Assembly: GCA_963743035.1 (NCBI GenBank)
Contig: CAVUOB010000002.1
Span: 62,001 to 126,000, forward strand
Direction: 5' to 3'
DNA from: PALSA-911 sp963743035
Lineage (GTDB): Bacteria > Pseudomonadota > Alphaproteobacteria > Acetobacterales > Acetobacteraceae
DNA: 64,000 nt
In this document: positions 35,818 through 46,035 of the stretch, one piece after another
Layout: the number at the start of each line of letters is the position of its first letter
Position numbering within the stretch: position 1 is the stretch's first letter
The notes under the pieces: generated by a model
Seen by the model: only the letters and a program-made list of their open reading frames with translations
What the model was told of the DNA's origin: nothing
Database searches by the model: none
Position numbers and translations under genes: made by a program

Positions 35818-37059
35818 ATGACACAGGCGGGACTGCCCGGGCGGATCGACACCGTCATCATCGGCGGCGGACAGGCGGGGCTGACGATGAGCCACCGGCT
35901 GGGTCAGCTCGGCCGTCCCCATATCGTGCTGGAACGCCATGCGGTTGCCGAGCGTTGGCGCGCCGAACGCTGGGATTCGCTGTGCTTCCAGTTCCCCAAC
36001 TGGTCCGTGCGGCTGCCGGATTTCCCGTTTCCGCATACCGATCCGGATGGCTTCGCGCCGCGCGACGCGATCGTGGGGTTCATCGAGGCCTATGCGGATT
36101 TCATCCGCGCCCCCGTGCACAGCCCGATCACGGTGACGGCACTGCGGCGGCTGGCGGGCTCGGCGCATTTCGCGGTCGAGACCTCGGCCGGGACCATCGA
36201 GGCGGCGAATGTGGTACTGGCGACCGGTCCGTATCAGCGGCCCGCGGTGCCCCCGGTGTTCCGCGACGATGGCGGCGCGGTGGTCCAGCTGCATTCCAGC
36301 CGCTACCGCAATCCCGGCCAGTTGCCGGATGGCGGCGTGCTGGTGGTCGGCGCCGGCGCGTCCGGCGCGCAGATCGCCGAAGAGCTGCTGCTGGCGGGAC
36401 GGCGCGTGCATCTGTCGGTCGGCGGCCATCGGCGGCTGCCGCGGCGCTATCGCGGGCGGGACGTCATCGCATGGCTGAGCGCGCTGGGCATGGACGAGAC
36501 GGAGGTGGACCAGCGCCCGCCCGATCCATCCCCGCTGGTGATCAGTGGCGCAGAGGGTGGGCACACGATCGATTTCCGCCGCTTCGCCGCCGGAGGCATG
36601 GTGCTGCTGGGCCGTGCGCTGTCCGCCGAGGCCGGGATCCTATCGTTCGCGCCCGACCTCGCCGCCAGCCTGGCGCATGGGGACAAAGCCTATGCCGGCT
36701 TTCTCGCCGCGGTGGATGCGCATGTGCGCCGCGCCGGGCTGGATCTGCCGGAGGACCCCGCGGCGCGCGAGACGCTGCCCGATCCCCGGGAGGTCGTCGA
36801 TCCCATCCTGTCGCTCGATCTGGCCGCGGCCGGGATCGGCTCGATCATCTGGGCGACCGGCTACGGCTACGATCTCGGCTGGGTGGATCTGCCGGTGCTG
36901 GACGCGGCCGGCCGGCCCCGGCATCGTCGCGGGGTTGCGGAGGTGGAGGGGATCTACTTCCTCGGCCTGCAATGGCTGCACAAGGCGAAATCGGCATTTC
37001 TCTCCGGCGTCGGAGAGGATGCGGCTTATCTGGCCGAACAGATCGCGGCGCGAGGCTGA
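35818..37059 (+). CDS. FAD-dependent monooxygenase (FMO/YUCCA-like)
   Basis: 413-residue flavin monooxygenase-like protein with two dinucleotide motifs, GGGQAGL near residue 17 and VVGAGASGAQIAEELL near residue 180. The segment ERWDSLCFQFPNWSVRLPDF and ATGYGYDLGWVDLP near the C-terminus match single-component flavin monooxygenases. The gene is 16 bases after the hydroxy-acid oxidase and 41 before an SDR. The substrate is unknown. Confidence 0.9.
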   Translation: MTQAGLPGRIDTVIIGGGQAGLTMSHRLGQLGRPHIVLERHAVAERWRAERWDSLCFQFPNWSVRLPDFPFPHTDPDGFAPRDAIVGFIEAYADFIRAPVHSPITVTALRRLAGSAHFAVETSAGTIEAANVVLATGPYQRPAVPPVFRDDGGAVVQLHSSRYRNPGQLPDGGVLVVGAGASGAQIAEELLLAGRRVHLSVGGHRRLPRRYRGRDVIAWLSALGMDETEVDQRPPDPSPLVISGAEGGHTIDFRRFAAGGMVLLGRALSAEAGILSFAPDLAASLAHGDKAYAGFLAAVDAHVRRAGLDLPEDPAARETLPDPREVVDPILSLDLAAAGIGSIIWATGYGYDLGWVDLPVLDAAGRPRHRRGVAEVEGIYFLGLQWLHKAKSAFLSGVGEDAAYLAEQIAARG

Positions 37060-37100
37060 GCGCCGCCGCCGACCTGGAATTTTTGGGAGGATTGAGGCAA

Positions 37101-37862
37101 ATGCGTCTGGACGGACAGGCTGCCATCGTCACCGGCGGGGCATCGGGGCTGGGGGCGGCGACCGCGGCGGCGCTGGCAAAACAGGGCGCCAAGGTTGCGG
37201 TGGTTGATCTGAACCAGGCGGCGGCCGAGGCGGTGGCGGCCCGGATCGGCGGCATCGGCATCGGCTGCGACGTGGCGAGCTCGGATTCGGCCGAGGCCGC
37301 CTTCGCCGCCGCCCGCGCCGCGCATGGCGGGGTGCGGGTGCTGGTGAACTGCGCCGGCATCGGCACCGCCGGGCGCATTGTCGGGCGCGACGGGCCGATC
37401 AAGCTCGATGCCTATGAACGGGTGATCCGGGTCAATCTGATCGGCACGTTCAATATGCTGCGCCTGGCTGCTGCCGAGATGGCCGGGCTGGAGCCGTACG
37501 AGGATGGCGAGCGCGGGGTGATCGTCAACACCGCCTCGATCGCGGGCTATGAGGGACAGGTGGGGCAGGCGGCCTATGCGTCCTCGAAGGCCGGGGTGAT
37601 CGGCCTGACCATCCAGGCGGCGCGCGAACTGGCCCGGTCCGGCGTGCGGGTGATGACGATCGCCCCCGGGCTGATCCAGACCCCGATGTTCGACGGCCTG
37701 CCGGAGGACGTGCGCGCGAGCCTGGCATCCACCGTGCCGTTCCCGCCGCGGCTCGGCATGCCCGATGATTACGCGGCGCTGGTGCTGCACATCGTCGGCA
37801 ACCGCTACCTGAACGGCGAGACCATCCGTCTGGACGGCGCGCTAAGGATGGCGCCGCGGTAG
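37101..37862 (+). CDS. SDR dehydrogenase (3-hydroxyacyl-CoA dehydrogenase type II-like)
   Basis: 253-residue SDR with TGGASGLGAATA (about 11-22), NCAGIGTAGRI and NTASIAGYEGQVGQAAYASS. The catalytic Tyr-x3-Lys is AYASSK. The layout and the C-terminus NGETIRLDGALRMAPR are close to the HSD17B10-type 3-hydroxyacyl-CoA dehydrogenases. The ribosome site is TTGGGAGGATTGAGGCAA before ATG 37101. It lies downstream of a flavin monooxygenase and converges on the RND gene after 14 bases. Confidence 0.92.
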   Translation: MRLDGQAAIVTGGASGLGAATAAALAKQGAKVAVVDLNQAAAEAVAARIGGIGIGCDVASSDSAEAAFAAARAAHGGVRVLVNCAGIGTAGRIVGRDGPIKLDAYERVIRVNLIGTFNMLRLAAAEMAGLEPYEDGERGVIVNTASIAGYEGQVGQAAYASSKAGVIGLTIQAARELARSGVRVMTIAPGLIQTPMFDGLPEDVRASLASTVPFPPRLGMPDDYAALVLHIVGNRYLNGETIRLDGALRMAPR

Positions 37863-37876
37863 CGCCGCCCGCCCTT

Positions 37877-40800
37877 CTATCTTCCGGATGCCCGCGTGCC
37901 CTTGATCCGCTCCCGCACACCCTGGAACACCACATACAGGATCGGGATGACGAAAATCCCCAGGAAGCTGGCGGCGATCATGCCACCGAACACCGGCGTG
38001 CCGACGTTGCGCCGGGCCAGCATGCTCGGTCCGACCGCGATGACCAGCGGCAGCAGGCCCAGGATGAACGCGAAGCTGGTCATCATCACCGGGCGGAACC
38101 GCAGCCGGGCGCCGTTGGTCGCCGCTTCCAGCAGGGGCACGCCCTTCTCGCGTTCCTCCTTGGCGAACTCGACGATCAGGATGCCATTCTTTGCCGCCAG
38201 GCCGATCAGCACCACGAGGCCGATCTGGCCGTACAGGTCCAGCGTCAGCCCGCCGAGCACCACCGCCAGGAAGGACCCGGCGATGCCGACCGATACCGAC
38301 AGCAGCACCGGCACCGGAATGGTCCAGCTCTCATACAGGCCGACCAGGAACAGATAGGCGAACAGGATGGCGAACCCGAGCACGATCGGGGTCTGCCCTT
38401 CCGCCCGCTTCTCCTGGAACGCCGTGTCGGTCCAGTCGCCGCGGAAGCCCGGCGGCAGGGTGTGCGCCGCCACCGCGTCCATCGCCGCCAGCGCCTGGCC
38501 GGACGACACGCCCGGCGCCGGACTGCCCTGGATCGTCACGGCGCGGCGGTTGTTGTAGCGGATCAGCGCCTGTGGCCCCTGCACCACGCGTACCTCAATG
38601 ATGCTGCGCAGCGGGATGAGTTCGCCGGCTTCGTTGCGCACGTTGAGCCGGTAGATGTCATCGACCGTGGACCGGTCGGCGGCCTCGGCCTGAATCTGAA
38701 CCTGCCAGGTACGGCCGAACAAATTGAAGTCATTGACATAATAGCCACCGAGCGAGGCCTGCAGCGCCTGGAAAACGGCGCTGAGTTTCAGGCCGAGCAC
38801 CGAGGCCTTCTCCCGGTCGATATCCAGGTAGATCGACGGCGCGGTGGCCGAGAACGTGGAGAACACCCGGTTCAGCTTCGGGTCCTGGTTGGCCGCCACC
38901 ATCAGCCCGCGCATCACCTGCGCCAATGCCTTTGGGTCGCCGCCGCGCATGTCCTGCAGCACATAGGTGAAGCCGCCGCCGGTGCCGAGGCCGATGATTG
39001 GCGGCGGCGCCAGCGGCACCGCTATGCCGCCCTGCACGGCGCGAAACTTCGTCGCCAGCCGCCGGATGATTTCCTGTGCGGTCTGCCCAGGTTCGGCGCG
39101 TTCCTCGAAAGGTTTCAGCGAGACGATCAGGAAGGCCGCGTTCGGCTGGCTGAAATTGTCGATGAAGTTGAGGCCCGCGATCGAGGATACATCGGCGATC
39201 GAGGGTTCGGTTCCGAGGATCTTTTCAACCTGTTGCACGACATCCAGGGTTCGCCCAACGGAGGCGCCGTCGGGCAGTTGCACGATGGTGAAGAACGCGC
39301 CCTGGTCATCCTCCGGCAGGAAGCCGGTTGGTGTCACCTTGCCGAGGCCGTAGATCGCGAAGGCGGCCACGCCCACCATCGGCAGGCTGATGATGGCGAT
39401 ACGCACCAGCCGCGCCACCACGGCGCCGTAGGCGTCACGGACCTTGTCGATGAAGCGCATCACGTAGCCGATCGGGCCGCGGCGCGGGCCGTGATGCGGT
39501 TTCAGCAGGATGGCGCAGAGCGCCGGTGACAGGGTCAGCGCATTGATGGCCGACAGGAACATCGACACGCCGACCGTCACGGCGAATTGTCGGAACAACT
39601 CGCCGGAGATGCCGGATATAAAGCCGATCGGGACAAAAACCGACAGCAGCACCAGTGTGATGGCGATGATGGGAGCGGTCAGCTGGGCCATCGCGGCCTT
39701 GGTCGCTTCGGCCGGGGTTTCCTCGGGATGGGCATGCATCCGCTCCTCAACGCCCTCGACCACCACGATGGCATCGTCCACGACGATGCCGATCGCCAGC
39801 ACGATGGCGAGCAGGGAGACGGAGTTGGCGGAATAGCCGATGGCGCTCAGCACAACAAACGTGCCAACCAGGCTGACCGGTACGGCGATGGTCGGGATCA
39901 GCGTGGCGCGGAAGCTGCCGAGGAACAGATAGACCACCAGCACGACCAGCACGAACGCCTCGATCAGCGTCTTCTGGACTTCGTGGATCGTGGCGGTGAC
40001 GAAGGTGGTCGGGTCATAGGTGACCGTCCAGGCCAGATCCTCGGGGAAGTCCTTCTCGGCGTCCTTGAGGAATTTCTTGACCGCGTCGAGTGAGGTCAGC
40101 GCGTTCGCCCCGGGCGACTGATAGATGCCGATCAGCGCCGCGCCGGCGCCGTTCAGCCGGGTGGCGCGGTCCATGTTCGCAGCGCCCAGCTCGATCCTGG
40201 CGATGTCCTTCAGCTTCAGCACCGAGCCGTCTGGATTGGTGCGGATGATGATGTCGCCGAATTCCTCCACCGAAACCAGCCGCCCCTTGGTCTCGATGTT
40301 CAGTTGGATCTGCTGATCGTTGTCCACCGGCCGTGCGCCGATGCGCCCGACCGGCGCCTGGGTGTTCTGCGACTGGATGGCGCCGATGACGTCCGATACC
40401 GCCAGGCCGAGCCCGGTCATACGGTCGGTCCGCAGCCAGACACGCATTGCATAGTCCTGCGGGCCGAACAGTTTCGCATCGCCGACCCCGGGCGTGCTGC
40501 GGATGGTGTCAATCAGGTTGATCGTCGCGTAGTTGCTGATGAACAGCTCGTCGCGGGTATGCTTGGGCGAATACAGGCTGACGACGCCCAGCAGCGCGGA
40601 CGACACCTTCTTCACCGTCACGCCCTGGGTGCGCACGTCCTGCGGCAGCTTGGACAGCGCCACCTGCACCCGGTTGTTGGTGTTGACGGTGTTGATGTCG
40701 GGATTGGTGCCGAGCTCGAAGGACAACGTCAGCGAATAGCTGCCGTCATTGCCCGAGACGCTCTTCATGTAGATCATCTTGTCGACGCCGACGATCTGCG

Positions 40801-41002
40801 CCTCGATCGGCTGCGCGACCGTCGCCTCCACCACCGCCGCGGAGGCGCCGGGATATGTGGTCGTGACCGAGACCTGCGGCGGCACGATGTCCGGGTATTG
40901 CGCGACCGGGATGCCGAACAGCGAGACCAGCCCGGCGATGGTGGTGACGATGGCAATGACCATCGCCAGCCGCGGCCGGTCGACGAAAACCGAGGACAGC
41001 AT
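37877..41002 (-). CDS. RND efflux transporter (HAE1, AcrB/MexF-like)
   Basis: 1041-residue inner-membrane drug/proton antiporter. The start at 41002 gives MLSSVFVDRPRLAMVIAIVT. The proton-relay aspartate pair is in AIGIVVDDAIVVVEG (TM4) and the TM10 Lys in GLAAKNGILIVEFAKE. Two large periplasmic loops have pore-domain motifs such as YPGASAAVVEATVAQP. Expected to form a trimer with the adaptor encoded 4 bases upstream. No outer-membrane TolC homologue is adjacent, so it must use one encoded elsewhere. Confidence 0.95.
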   Translation of the reverse strand: MLSSVFVDRPRLAMVIAIVTTIAGLVSLFGIPVAQYPDIVPPQVSVTTTYPGASAAVVEATVAQPIEAQIVGVDKMIYMKSVSGNDGSYSLTLSFELGTNPDINTVNTNNRVQVALSKLPQDVRTQGVTVKKVSSALLGVVSLYSPKHTRDELFISNYATINLIDTIRSTPGVGDAKLFGPQDYAMRVWLRTDRMTGLGLAVSDVIGAIQSQNTQAPVGRIGARPVDNDQQIQLNIETKGRLVSVEEFGDIIIRTNPDGSVLKLKDIARIELGAANMDRATRLNGAGAALIGIYQSPGANALTSLDAVKKFLKDAEKDFPEDLAWTVTYDPTTFVTATIHEVQKTLIEAFVLVVLVVYLFLGSFRATLIPTIAVPVSLVGTFVVLSAIGYSANSVSLLAIVLAIGIVVDDAIVVVEGVEERMHAHPEETPAEATKAAMAQLTAPIIAITLVLLSVFVPIGFISGISGELFRQFAVTVGVSMFLSAINALTLSPALCAILLKPHHGPRRGPIGYVMRFIDKVRDAYGAVVARLVRIAIISLPMVGVAAFAIYGLGKVTPTGFLPEDDQGAFFTIVQLPDGASVGRTLDVVQQVEKILGTEPSIADVSSIAGLNFIDNFSQPNAAFLIVSLKPFEERAEPGQTAQEIIRRLATKFRAVQGGIAVPLAPPPIIGLGTGGGFTYVLQDMRGGDPKALAQVMRGLMVAANQDPKLNRVFSTFSATAPSIYLDIDREKASVLGLKLSAVFQALQASLGGYYVNDFNLFGRTWQVQIQAEAADRSTVDDIYRLNVRNEAGELIPLRSIIEVRVVQGPQALIRYNNRRAVTIQGSPAPGVSSGQALAAMDAVAAHTLPPGFRGDWTDTAFQEKRAEGQTPIVLGFAILFAYLFLVGLYESWTIPVPVLLSVSVGIAGSFLAVVLGGLTLDLYGQIGLVVLIGLAAKNGILIVEFAKEEREKGVPLLEAATNGARLRFRPVMMTSFAFILGLLPLVIAVGPSMLARRNVGTPVFGGMIAASFLGIFVIPILYVVFQGVRERIKGTRASGR

Positions 41003-41006
41003 GCGA

Positions 41007-42179
41007 TCAGCCCGCCTTGGCGGGGGCGGCGGTGACGGGCAGGGCGGGGGCGGGCATCGGCGAGGCGATGACCGGGGCACCCGGACGCAAGGTCTGCAGC
41101 CCGGTCACCACGACCTGCTCGCCGGGCGACAGGCCCTGCTCGACGATCGTACCGGTGCCCATCTCGCCGCCGGTCTTTATCCGTTTGACCATGGCCTTGC
41201 CGTCCTGGACCACGAATACGTAAACGCCTTCCTGGTCGGCCAGCAGCGCCGCCTGCGGCACGACGACCTTCTCCTCCGGCGTTTCGCCCTGCACGGCCAC
41301 GCGCATGAACTGGCCGTCGGTCAGCACCCCGTTCGGGTTCGGCACCCGGGCACGAACCAGCACGGTGTCGGTGCCCTTGTTCACGGTCACGTCCACGAAG
41401 TCGATCTTGCCGTCATGGTCGTAGGTTTTGCCATCCGCAAAGCGCAGCTTGACGACCAGGCTGTCCCGATTGACCTGTTGGTTCTGGCTACCGTTTTCCT
41501 CGCGGACGCGCAGGAATTCCCGCTGACTGACCGGGAACGTCACATACATCGGGTCCTCGCTGACGATCAGCACCAGCGGGCCGCTATTCGGCCCGACGAC
41601 GTTGCCCTTGGTCACCGTGGCCCGGCCGATCCGTCCGGATATCGGCGCGACGATCGTCGTGTAGCCCAGATTGATGGTGGCGTTCTTCAGCTCGGCATCG
41701 GCCATCGCCACGGCGCCCTGGGCGTTCTTTTCCGCTGCCAGCCGTTCGTCACGAACTGCGACCGAGGTGGCCGAGGTCTTGACCAGTTCCTCCGCCCGGG
41801 CCCGCTGCACGGCAGCGTTGGTCAGCGCCCCCTGGGCCTGCAGCAGCGCGCCCTGGGCCTGCTGCAGCGCCGCCTCGAACGGTGCGGGGTCGATCTGGAA
41901 CAGCTTGTCCCCTTCCTTGACCGTGTCGCCTTCCTTGAAGAACATCGCCTGCAGGAAGCCGGTGACGCGAGCGCGGATCTCCACCCGGTCGATCGCCTCC
42001 ACCCGCCCGACGAACTCGACCGCCTGGGTCACCGGCTGCTTGCTGGCAACCACGGTGCCGACCTGGATGGGCTGTCCGGCCGGCTGCTGCGCGAGGGCAG
42101 GTGGGCCGGAGAACCACAGCGGCATGGCCACGAACAAGACTGCCACGCGAAGGGCGGCGGAAGATGACAGTCGGCGCAT
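41007..42179 (-). CDS. RND periplasmic adaptor (MexE/AcrA-like)
   Basis: 390-residue membrane-fusion protein. The signal sequence (MRRLSSSAALRVAVLFVAMP) ends around ALAQQ. The lipoyl-type half-motifs are EIRARVTGFLQAMFFKEGDTV and GYTTIVAPISGRIGRATVTK, separated by an alanine/glutamine-rich coiled hairpin (QQAQGALLQAQGALTNAAVQ). It links the RND pump to an outer-membrane channel. ATG 42179 follows CAAGGGGAACCGC. There is no lipobox cysteine, so it is a soluble or signal-anchored form. Confidence 0.94.
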   Translation of the reverse strand: MRRLSSSAALRVAVLFVAMPLWFSGPPALAQQPAGQPIQVGTVVASKQPVTQAVEFVGRVEAIDRVEIRARVTGFLQAMFFKEGDTVKEGDKLFQIDPAPFEAALQQAQGALLQAQGALTNAAVQRARAEELVKTSATSVAVRDERLAAEKNAQGAVAMADAELKNATINLGYTTIVAPISGRIGRATVTKGNVVGPNSGPLVLIVSEDPMYVTFPVSQREFLRVREENGSQNQQVNRDSLVVKLRFADGKTYDHDGKIDFVDVTVNKGTDTVLVRARVPNPNGVLTDGQFMRVAVQGETPEEKVVVPQAALLADQEGVYVFVVQDGKAMVKRIKTGGEMGTGTIVEQGLSPGEQVVVTGLQTLRPGAPVIASPMPAPALPVTAAPAKAG

Positions 42180-42364
42180 GCGGTTCCCCTTGAGCTCGGC
42201 CGGCAGGCTGGTCATGTGGCGGGTTCAGTATAGCGCAGATCCGCCGATCCTGTCGCGTGGCCGTACCGAAGCGGCATCGTATCGAGGAGGGCGGTCCGGC
42301 CGGCGGCCCTGGTTGACGGTCCTGGCGCGATCCCGGCTGAATGCCGGCAACGGGCGCCCGGGGA

Positions 42365-42394
42365 CTGACCTGAACGGGGCCGACCGGAACGGGG
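42365..42394 (+). repeat. 15-bp tandem duplication just before the TPP-enzyme start
   Basis: CTGACCTGAACGGGG (42365-42379) and CCGACCGGAACGGGG (42380-42394) are 13/15 identical. They are followed by GAACGC and the ATG at 42401. The G-rich end of each copy could serve as ribosome site, so the duplication doubles it. Confidence 0.7.
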
Positions 42395-42400
42395 GAACGC

Positions 42401-44126
42401 ATGTCCGCGACCAGCAACAACATCGCCAACGAATCCGTCGCCGTCGCGATGGTGGCGGCATTCCGGCGCCACGGCGTGGAGGTGATGTTCGGCCAGTCCA
42501 TCCCGAGCTCGGTGCATCTGGTCGCGCCGCAATTCTCCATCCGCCAGATCGGCTACCGCACCGAGAATGCCGGCGGCGTCATGGCGGACGCCTATGCCCG
42601 CATCTCCCACCGGGTCGGCGTCGTCACTGCGCAGAACGGTCCGGCCGCGACCCTGCTGGTCGCCCCGCTGGCGGAGGCGTTGAAGGCCTCCATCCCCGTC
42701 GTCGCGCTGGTGCAGGAGGTTTCCCGCCCGGCGATGGATCGCAACGCGTTCCAGGAACTCGATCATTTCGGGCTGTTTTCCGCCTGCGCGAAATGGGTCC
42801 GCCGGCTGGACCTGCCCTCCCGGGTGGACGACTACGTCGACATGGCCTTCACCGCGGCGACCACGGGACGCCCGGGGCCGGTGGTGCTGCTCTGCCCCTA
42901 CGACCTGTTCGCCGAGGCCGCCGGCGCGGCGCAGGATCGTGCCGGAGGCCGCAGCGCCTCCATCGACCATTATCCGCTGGACCGCGTCGGTCCCGACCCC
43001 GCCCGCGTCGAGCAGGCGGCCGAGCTGCTGGCCAACGCCGAGCGGCCGATCGTGATCGCCGGCGGCGGCGTGCACCTGTCGGACGCATCCGCGGCGCTGG
43101 CCGCCCTGCAGGAGGCCGCGTCCCTGCCGGTCGCCACCACGGTGATGGGCAAGGGCGCGGTCAGCGAACTGCATCCGCTGTCGCTCGGCGTCGTCGGCTA
43201 TTTCATGGGCAGCGGCAGCCGCACCAAATTCACCCGCGAACTGGTGACCGGGGCGGATGTCGTGCTGCTGGTCGGCAACCGCACCAACCAGAACGGCACC
43301 GATAGCTGGTCGCTGTATCCGCGCGGCGCCAAATTCATCCATATCGACCTCGACGGCAACGAAATCGGCCGCAACTATGAGGCGCTGCGGCTGGTCGGCG
43401 ACGCCAGGCTGTCGCTGGAGGCGCTGACCGCCGCGCGTGGCGCGGCGCGACCTGTCGCGGCGGACCGCCAGCCGCGCCAAGGTGGAAGCCGCCATCGCCG
43501 AGGGCCTGGCGCGTCATCGGGTGGAAGCCGGACCTTGGCTGACCTCGGCCGCCCGGCCGATCCGTCCGGAACGGCTGATGGCCGATCTGCAGGCGCAGCT
43601 CACCCCCGACACGATCATGGTCGCCGATGCCAGCTATTCGTCGATCTGGATCGCCAATTACCTGACCGCTTTGCACGCCGGCATGCGCTTCCTGACCCCG
43701 CGCGGCCTGGCCGGCCTCGGCTGGGGCCTGCCGATGGCGCTGGGCGCCAAGGTCGCGCGCCCGAACGCCCCGGTGATCTGCCTGTCCGGCGATGGCGGCT
43801 TCGGCCATTGCTGGTCGGAGCTGGAGACCTCCCGCCGCATGGGCCTGCCGGTGGTGCTGATCGTGCTGAACAACCAGGTGCTCGGCTACCAGAAGGACGC
43901 CGAGACCGCGTTCTTCGGCGACTACACCGACGCTTGCGATTTCCAGCCGGTCGATCACGCCGCGATCGCGCGGGCCTGCGGCCTGCACGGCGTGCGGATC
44001 GAGGACCCGGCCGATTTCGCCCCCGCGCTGAAAGCCGCCTTGCGGGCCGACCGCACCACCGTGATCGACGTGCTGTCCGATCCCGATGCGCATCCGCCGA
44101 TCACTGTTTTCGAGGGGAGGCTCTGA
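42401..44126 (+). pseudogene. Thiamine-pyrophosphate-dependent enzyme (acetolactate-synthase-like), frameshifted
   Basis: About 575 residues in two frames. The first part (42401 to about 43437) has the N-terminal TPP domain: the catalytic Glu in GYRTENAGGVMADAYAR and GPAATLLVAPLAEALKASIP. The second part (from about 43437) has the C-terminal domain with the thiamine diphosphate motif GDGGFGHCWSELETSRR and NNQVLGYQ. Removing one G in GCGCGTGGCG (43434-43437) restores a continuous LTAALARRDLSRR. It is therefore one gene with a one-base insertion, either a sequencing error or a recent mutation. The reaction is probably decarboxylation or carboligation of a 2-oxo acid. Its stop overlaps the next ATG by one base (TGATG). 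Confidence 0.85.
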
Positions 44127-45163
44127 TGCTCGCCATCCGTAAGACCGCACCGGAGCCCGGCCTGACCCTCCAGAACGTCAACGCCCCGGGCCCGCTGGCG
44201 GCCGGGGAGGTCCTGGTCGATGTCGGCGCCGCCGGCATCTGCGGCAGCGACGTGCATATCTACGAATGGACCGCCGGCTATGACTGGATGCGCCAGGCGA
44301 TGCCGGTCACGCTCGGCCATGAATTCGCCGGCACGATTGCCGCCATTGCGCCGGACGTGACGGATGTCGCGGTCGGCCAGCGCGTCACGGTCGCGCCCGC
44401 GATCGCCTGCGGCGTCTGCCGCGCCTGCCGGGCGTCCACGCCGGAACTCTGCACCGCGCGCAGCGCGCTCGGCCTGACGCGCGATGGCGGCTTCGCGCCG
44501 CAGGTCACGGCGCCGGCGCTGAACTGCCTGCCGATTCCCGACCATTTGGACATGGAGATCGCCGCGCTGACCGAACCCCTCGCCGTCGCCGCCCGCGCGC
44601 TGGAAACCGGCGATGTCCGGCTCGGCGAGACCGTGGTCGTGCTCGGCCCCGGCACCATCGGCCAGGGCATCGCACTGCTCGCCCGCGCCTCTGGCGCGCG
44701 GGTAATCCTGGTCGGCAGGAACGATGCCACGCGCTTCGGGACGCTGCGCGCGCTCGGGTTTGCCGACCTCATCGACGTCGCCGAACAGGATTTGAAGGCC
44801 ACGGTGATCGAGATCGCCGGGCGAAAGGCCGACAAGGTGTTCGAGGCGACGGGCGCGCCGTCCTCGATCCGCGACGGCCTGTCGATCCTGCGCGATGGCG
44901 GCATACTCGTCACCGCCGGCATCCATGCCCGGCCGGCCGAGTTCGACATCACCGATTTCGTCCGTCAGAAGCAGCAGATCCGCGCTTCGCATTCCTCCGT
45001 CCGGCGCCATTGGGACGTGGTGCAGACGATCATGGCGGCGAACCCCGAGCAGTTCCGTCCGATGATCACCCATCGCGTCGGCCTGGCGCAGACCATTGAC
45101 GGCTTCGAGCTGGCGCACCGGCGCGTCGCCTCCAAGGTCATGGTGCTGCCGGGGAGGGGATGA
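44126..45163 (+). CDS. Zinc-dependent alcohol dehydrogenase (threonine/sorbitol dehydrogenase-like)
   Basis: 345-residue medium-chain dehydrogenase. The catalytic zinc site includes Cys in AGICGSDVHIYEW and GHEFAG. The structural zinc loop is CGVCRACRASTPELC, and the NAD motif is VVLGPGTIGQGIALLA. The GSDVHIY segment is like threonine 3-dehydrogenase. The first frame of the broken TPP gene runs through into this gene, but the true start is ATG 44126, behind GGGGAGGCTCTG. It probably oxidises a hydroxyl of the substrate handled by the TPP enzyme. Confidence 0.92.
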   Translation: MLAIRKTAPEPGLTLQNVNAPGPLAAGEVLVDVGAAGICGSDVHIYEWTAGYDWMRQAMPVTLGHEFAGTIAAIAPDVTDVAVGQRVTVAPAIACGVCRACRASTPELCTARSALGLTRDGGFAPQVTAPALNCLPIPDHLDMEIAALTEPLAVAARALETGDVRLGETVVVLGPGTIGQGIALLARASGARVILVGRNDATRFGTLRALGFADLIDVAEQDLKATVIEIAGRKADKVFEATGAPSSIRDGLSILRDGGILVTAGIHARPAEFDITDFVRQKQQIRASHSSVRRHWDVVQTIMAANPEQFRPMITHRVGLAQTIDGFELAHRRVASKVMVLPGRG

Positions 45164-45167
45164 CGCC

Positions 45168-46004
45168 GTGCTGCCGAGATCGAACTACCTCCAGCTCAAT
45201 GGCTACGAGGTGCATTATGTCGAATGGGGCTCGCCTGCCGCCCCGCCGCTGATCCTATGGCACGGGCTGTCGCGCACCGGGCGGGATTTCGACGATATCG
45301 CGCGGGACCTGGCCGACACCTATCGCGTCATCTGCCCGGACACGATCGGCCGCGGTCTGTCGCAATGGAGCGCCAGGCCGGACCGCGAATACTGCTTCGC
45401 CGAATACGCCAGGCTGGCCCGGGCGCTGGCGGATGCGCTGTCGCTGGCCCGGTTCCGGTGGGTCGGCACTTCCATGGGCGGCGCGCTCGGCATCGCCGCC
45501 GGTGCCGGCACGCTGCGGGGCCGGATCAGCCATTTCGTCTCGAACGACATGGGCCCGACTATGCCGCCCGGCCCGTTCGAGCGGATCAAGGCCTATGTCG
45601 GCAATCCCCCCGATTTTGCCACCATGGGCGAGCTCGAAAACTACTACCGGACGATCTACGTCCCGTTCGGCGCCCATAGCGACGCGCAATGGCAGCGCAT
45701 GGCGGAAACCGGCATGCGCCGCCTGCCGAACGGGCGCATCACCTTGCATTACGACCCGGCGCTGGTGCGCCAGATGTTCAATTTCCCCCGTGATTTCGAG
45801 CAATGGGACGCCTACGACGCGCTGGACATGCAGATGCTGGTGCTGCGCGGGGTCGAATCCGACCTGCTGCTGCCCGATGTCGCGCAGGCGATGTCGATGC
45901 GGGGCCCGCGGGCGCGGATCGTGGAGATCCCCGGTTGCGGCCATGCGCCGGGGCTGAACGTGCCCGAGCAGATCCGGATCGTCCGGGAGTTCCTGGCCGC
46001 CTGA
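45168..46004 (+). CDS. Alpha/beta-fold hydrolase
   Basis: 278-residue hydrolase. The oxyanion/HG motif is LWHGLSRTG (about 28-36), the nucleophile serine is in GTSMGGALG and the catalytic His in GCGHAPGLN near the C-terminus. The start is a GTG at 45168 behind GGGGAGGGG, only 4 bases after the alcohol dehydrogenase stop. A carbon-carbon or ester hydrolase role is likely, with TPP enzyme and dehydrogenase as partners in one operon. Confidence 0.88.
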   Translation: MLPRSNYLQLNGYEVHYVEWGSPAAPPLILWHGLSRTGRDFDDIARDLADTYRVICPDTIGRGLSQWSARPDREYCFAEYARLARALADALSLARFRWVGTSMGGALGIAAGAGTLRGRISHFVSNDMGPTMPPGPFERIKAYVGNPPDFATMGELENYYRTIYVPFGAHSDAQWQRMAETGMRRLPNGRITLHYDPALVRQMFNFPRDFEQWDAYDALDMQMLVLRGVESDLLLPDVAQAMSMRGPRARIVEIPGCGHAPGLNVPEQIRIVREFLAA

Positions 46005-46035
46005 AGGCTACCATCGCCTGGCAGTGACCTTGTTC

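Noticed and set aside
43434..43440. Programmed frameshifting in the TPP enzyme
   Set aside because: There is no slippery heptamer or stimulatory structure that I can point to, and family members are made from one frame.
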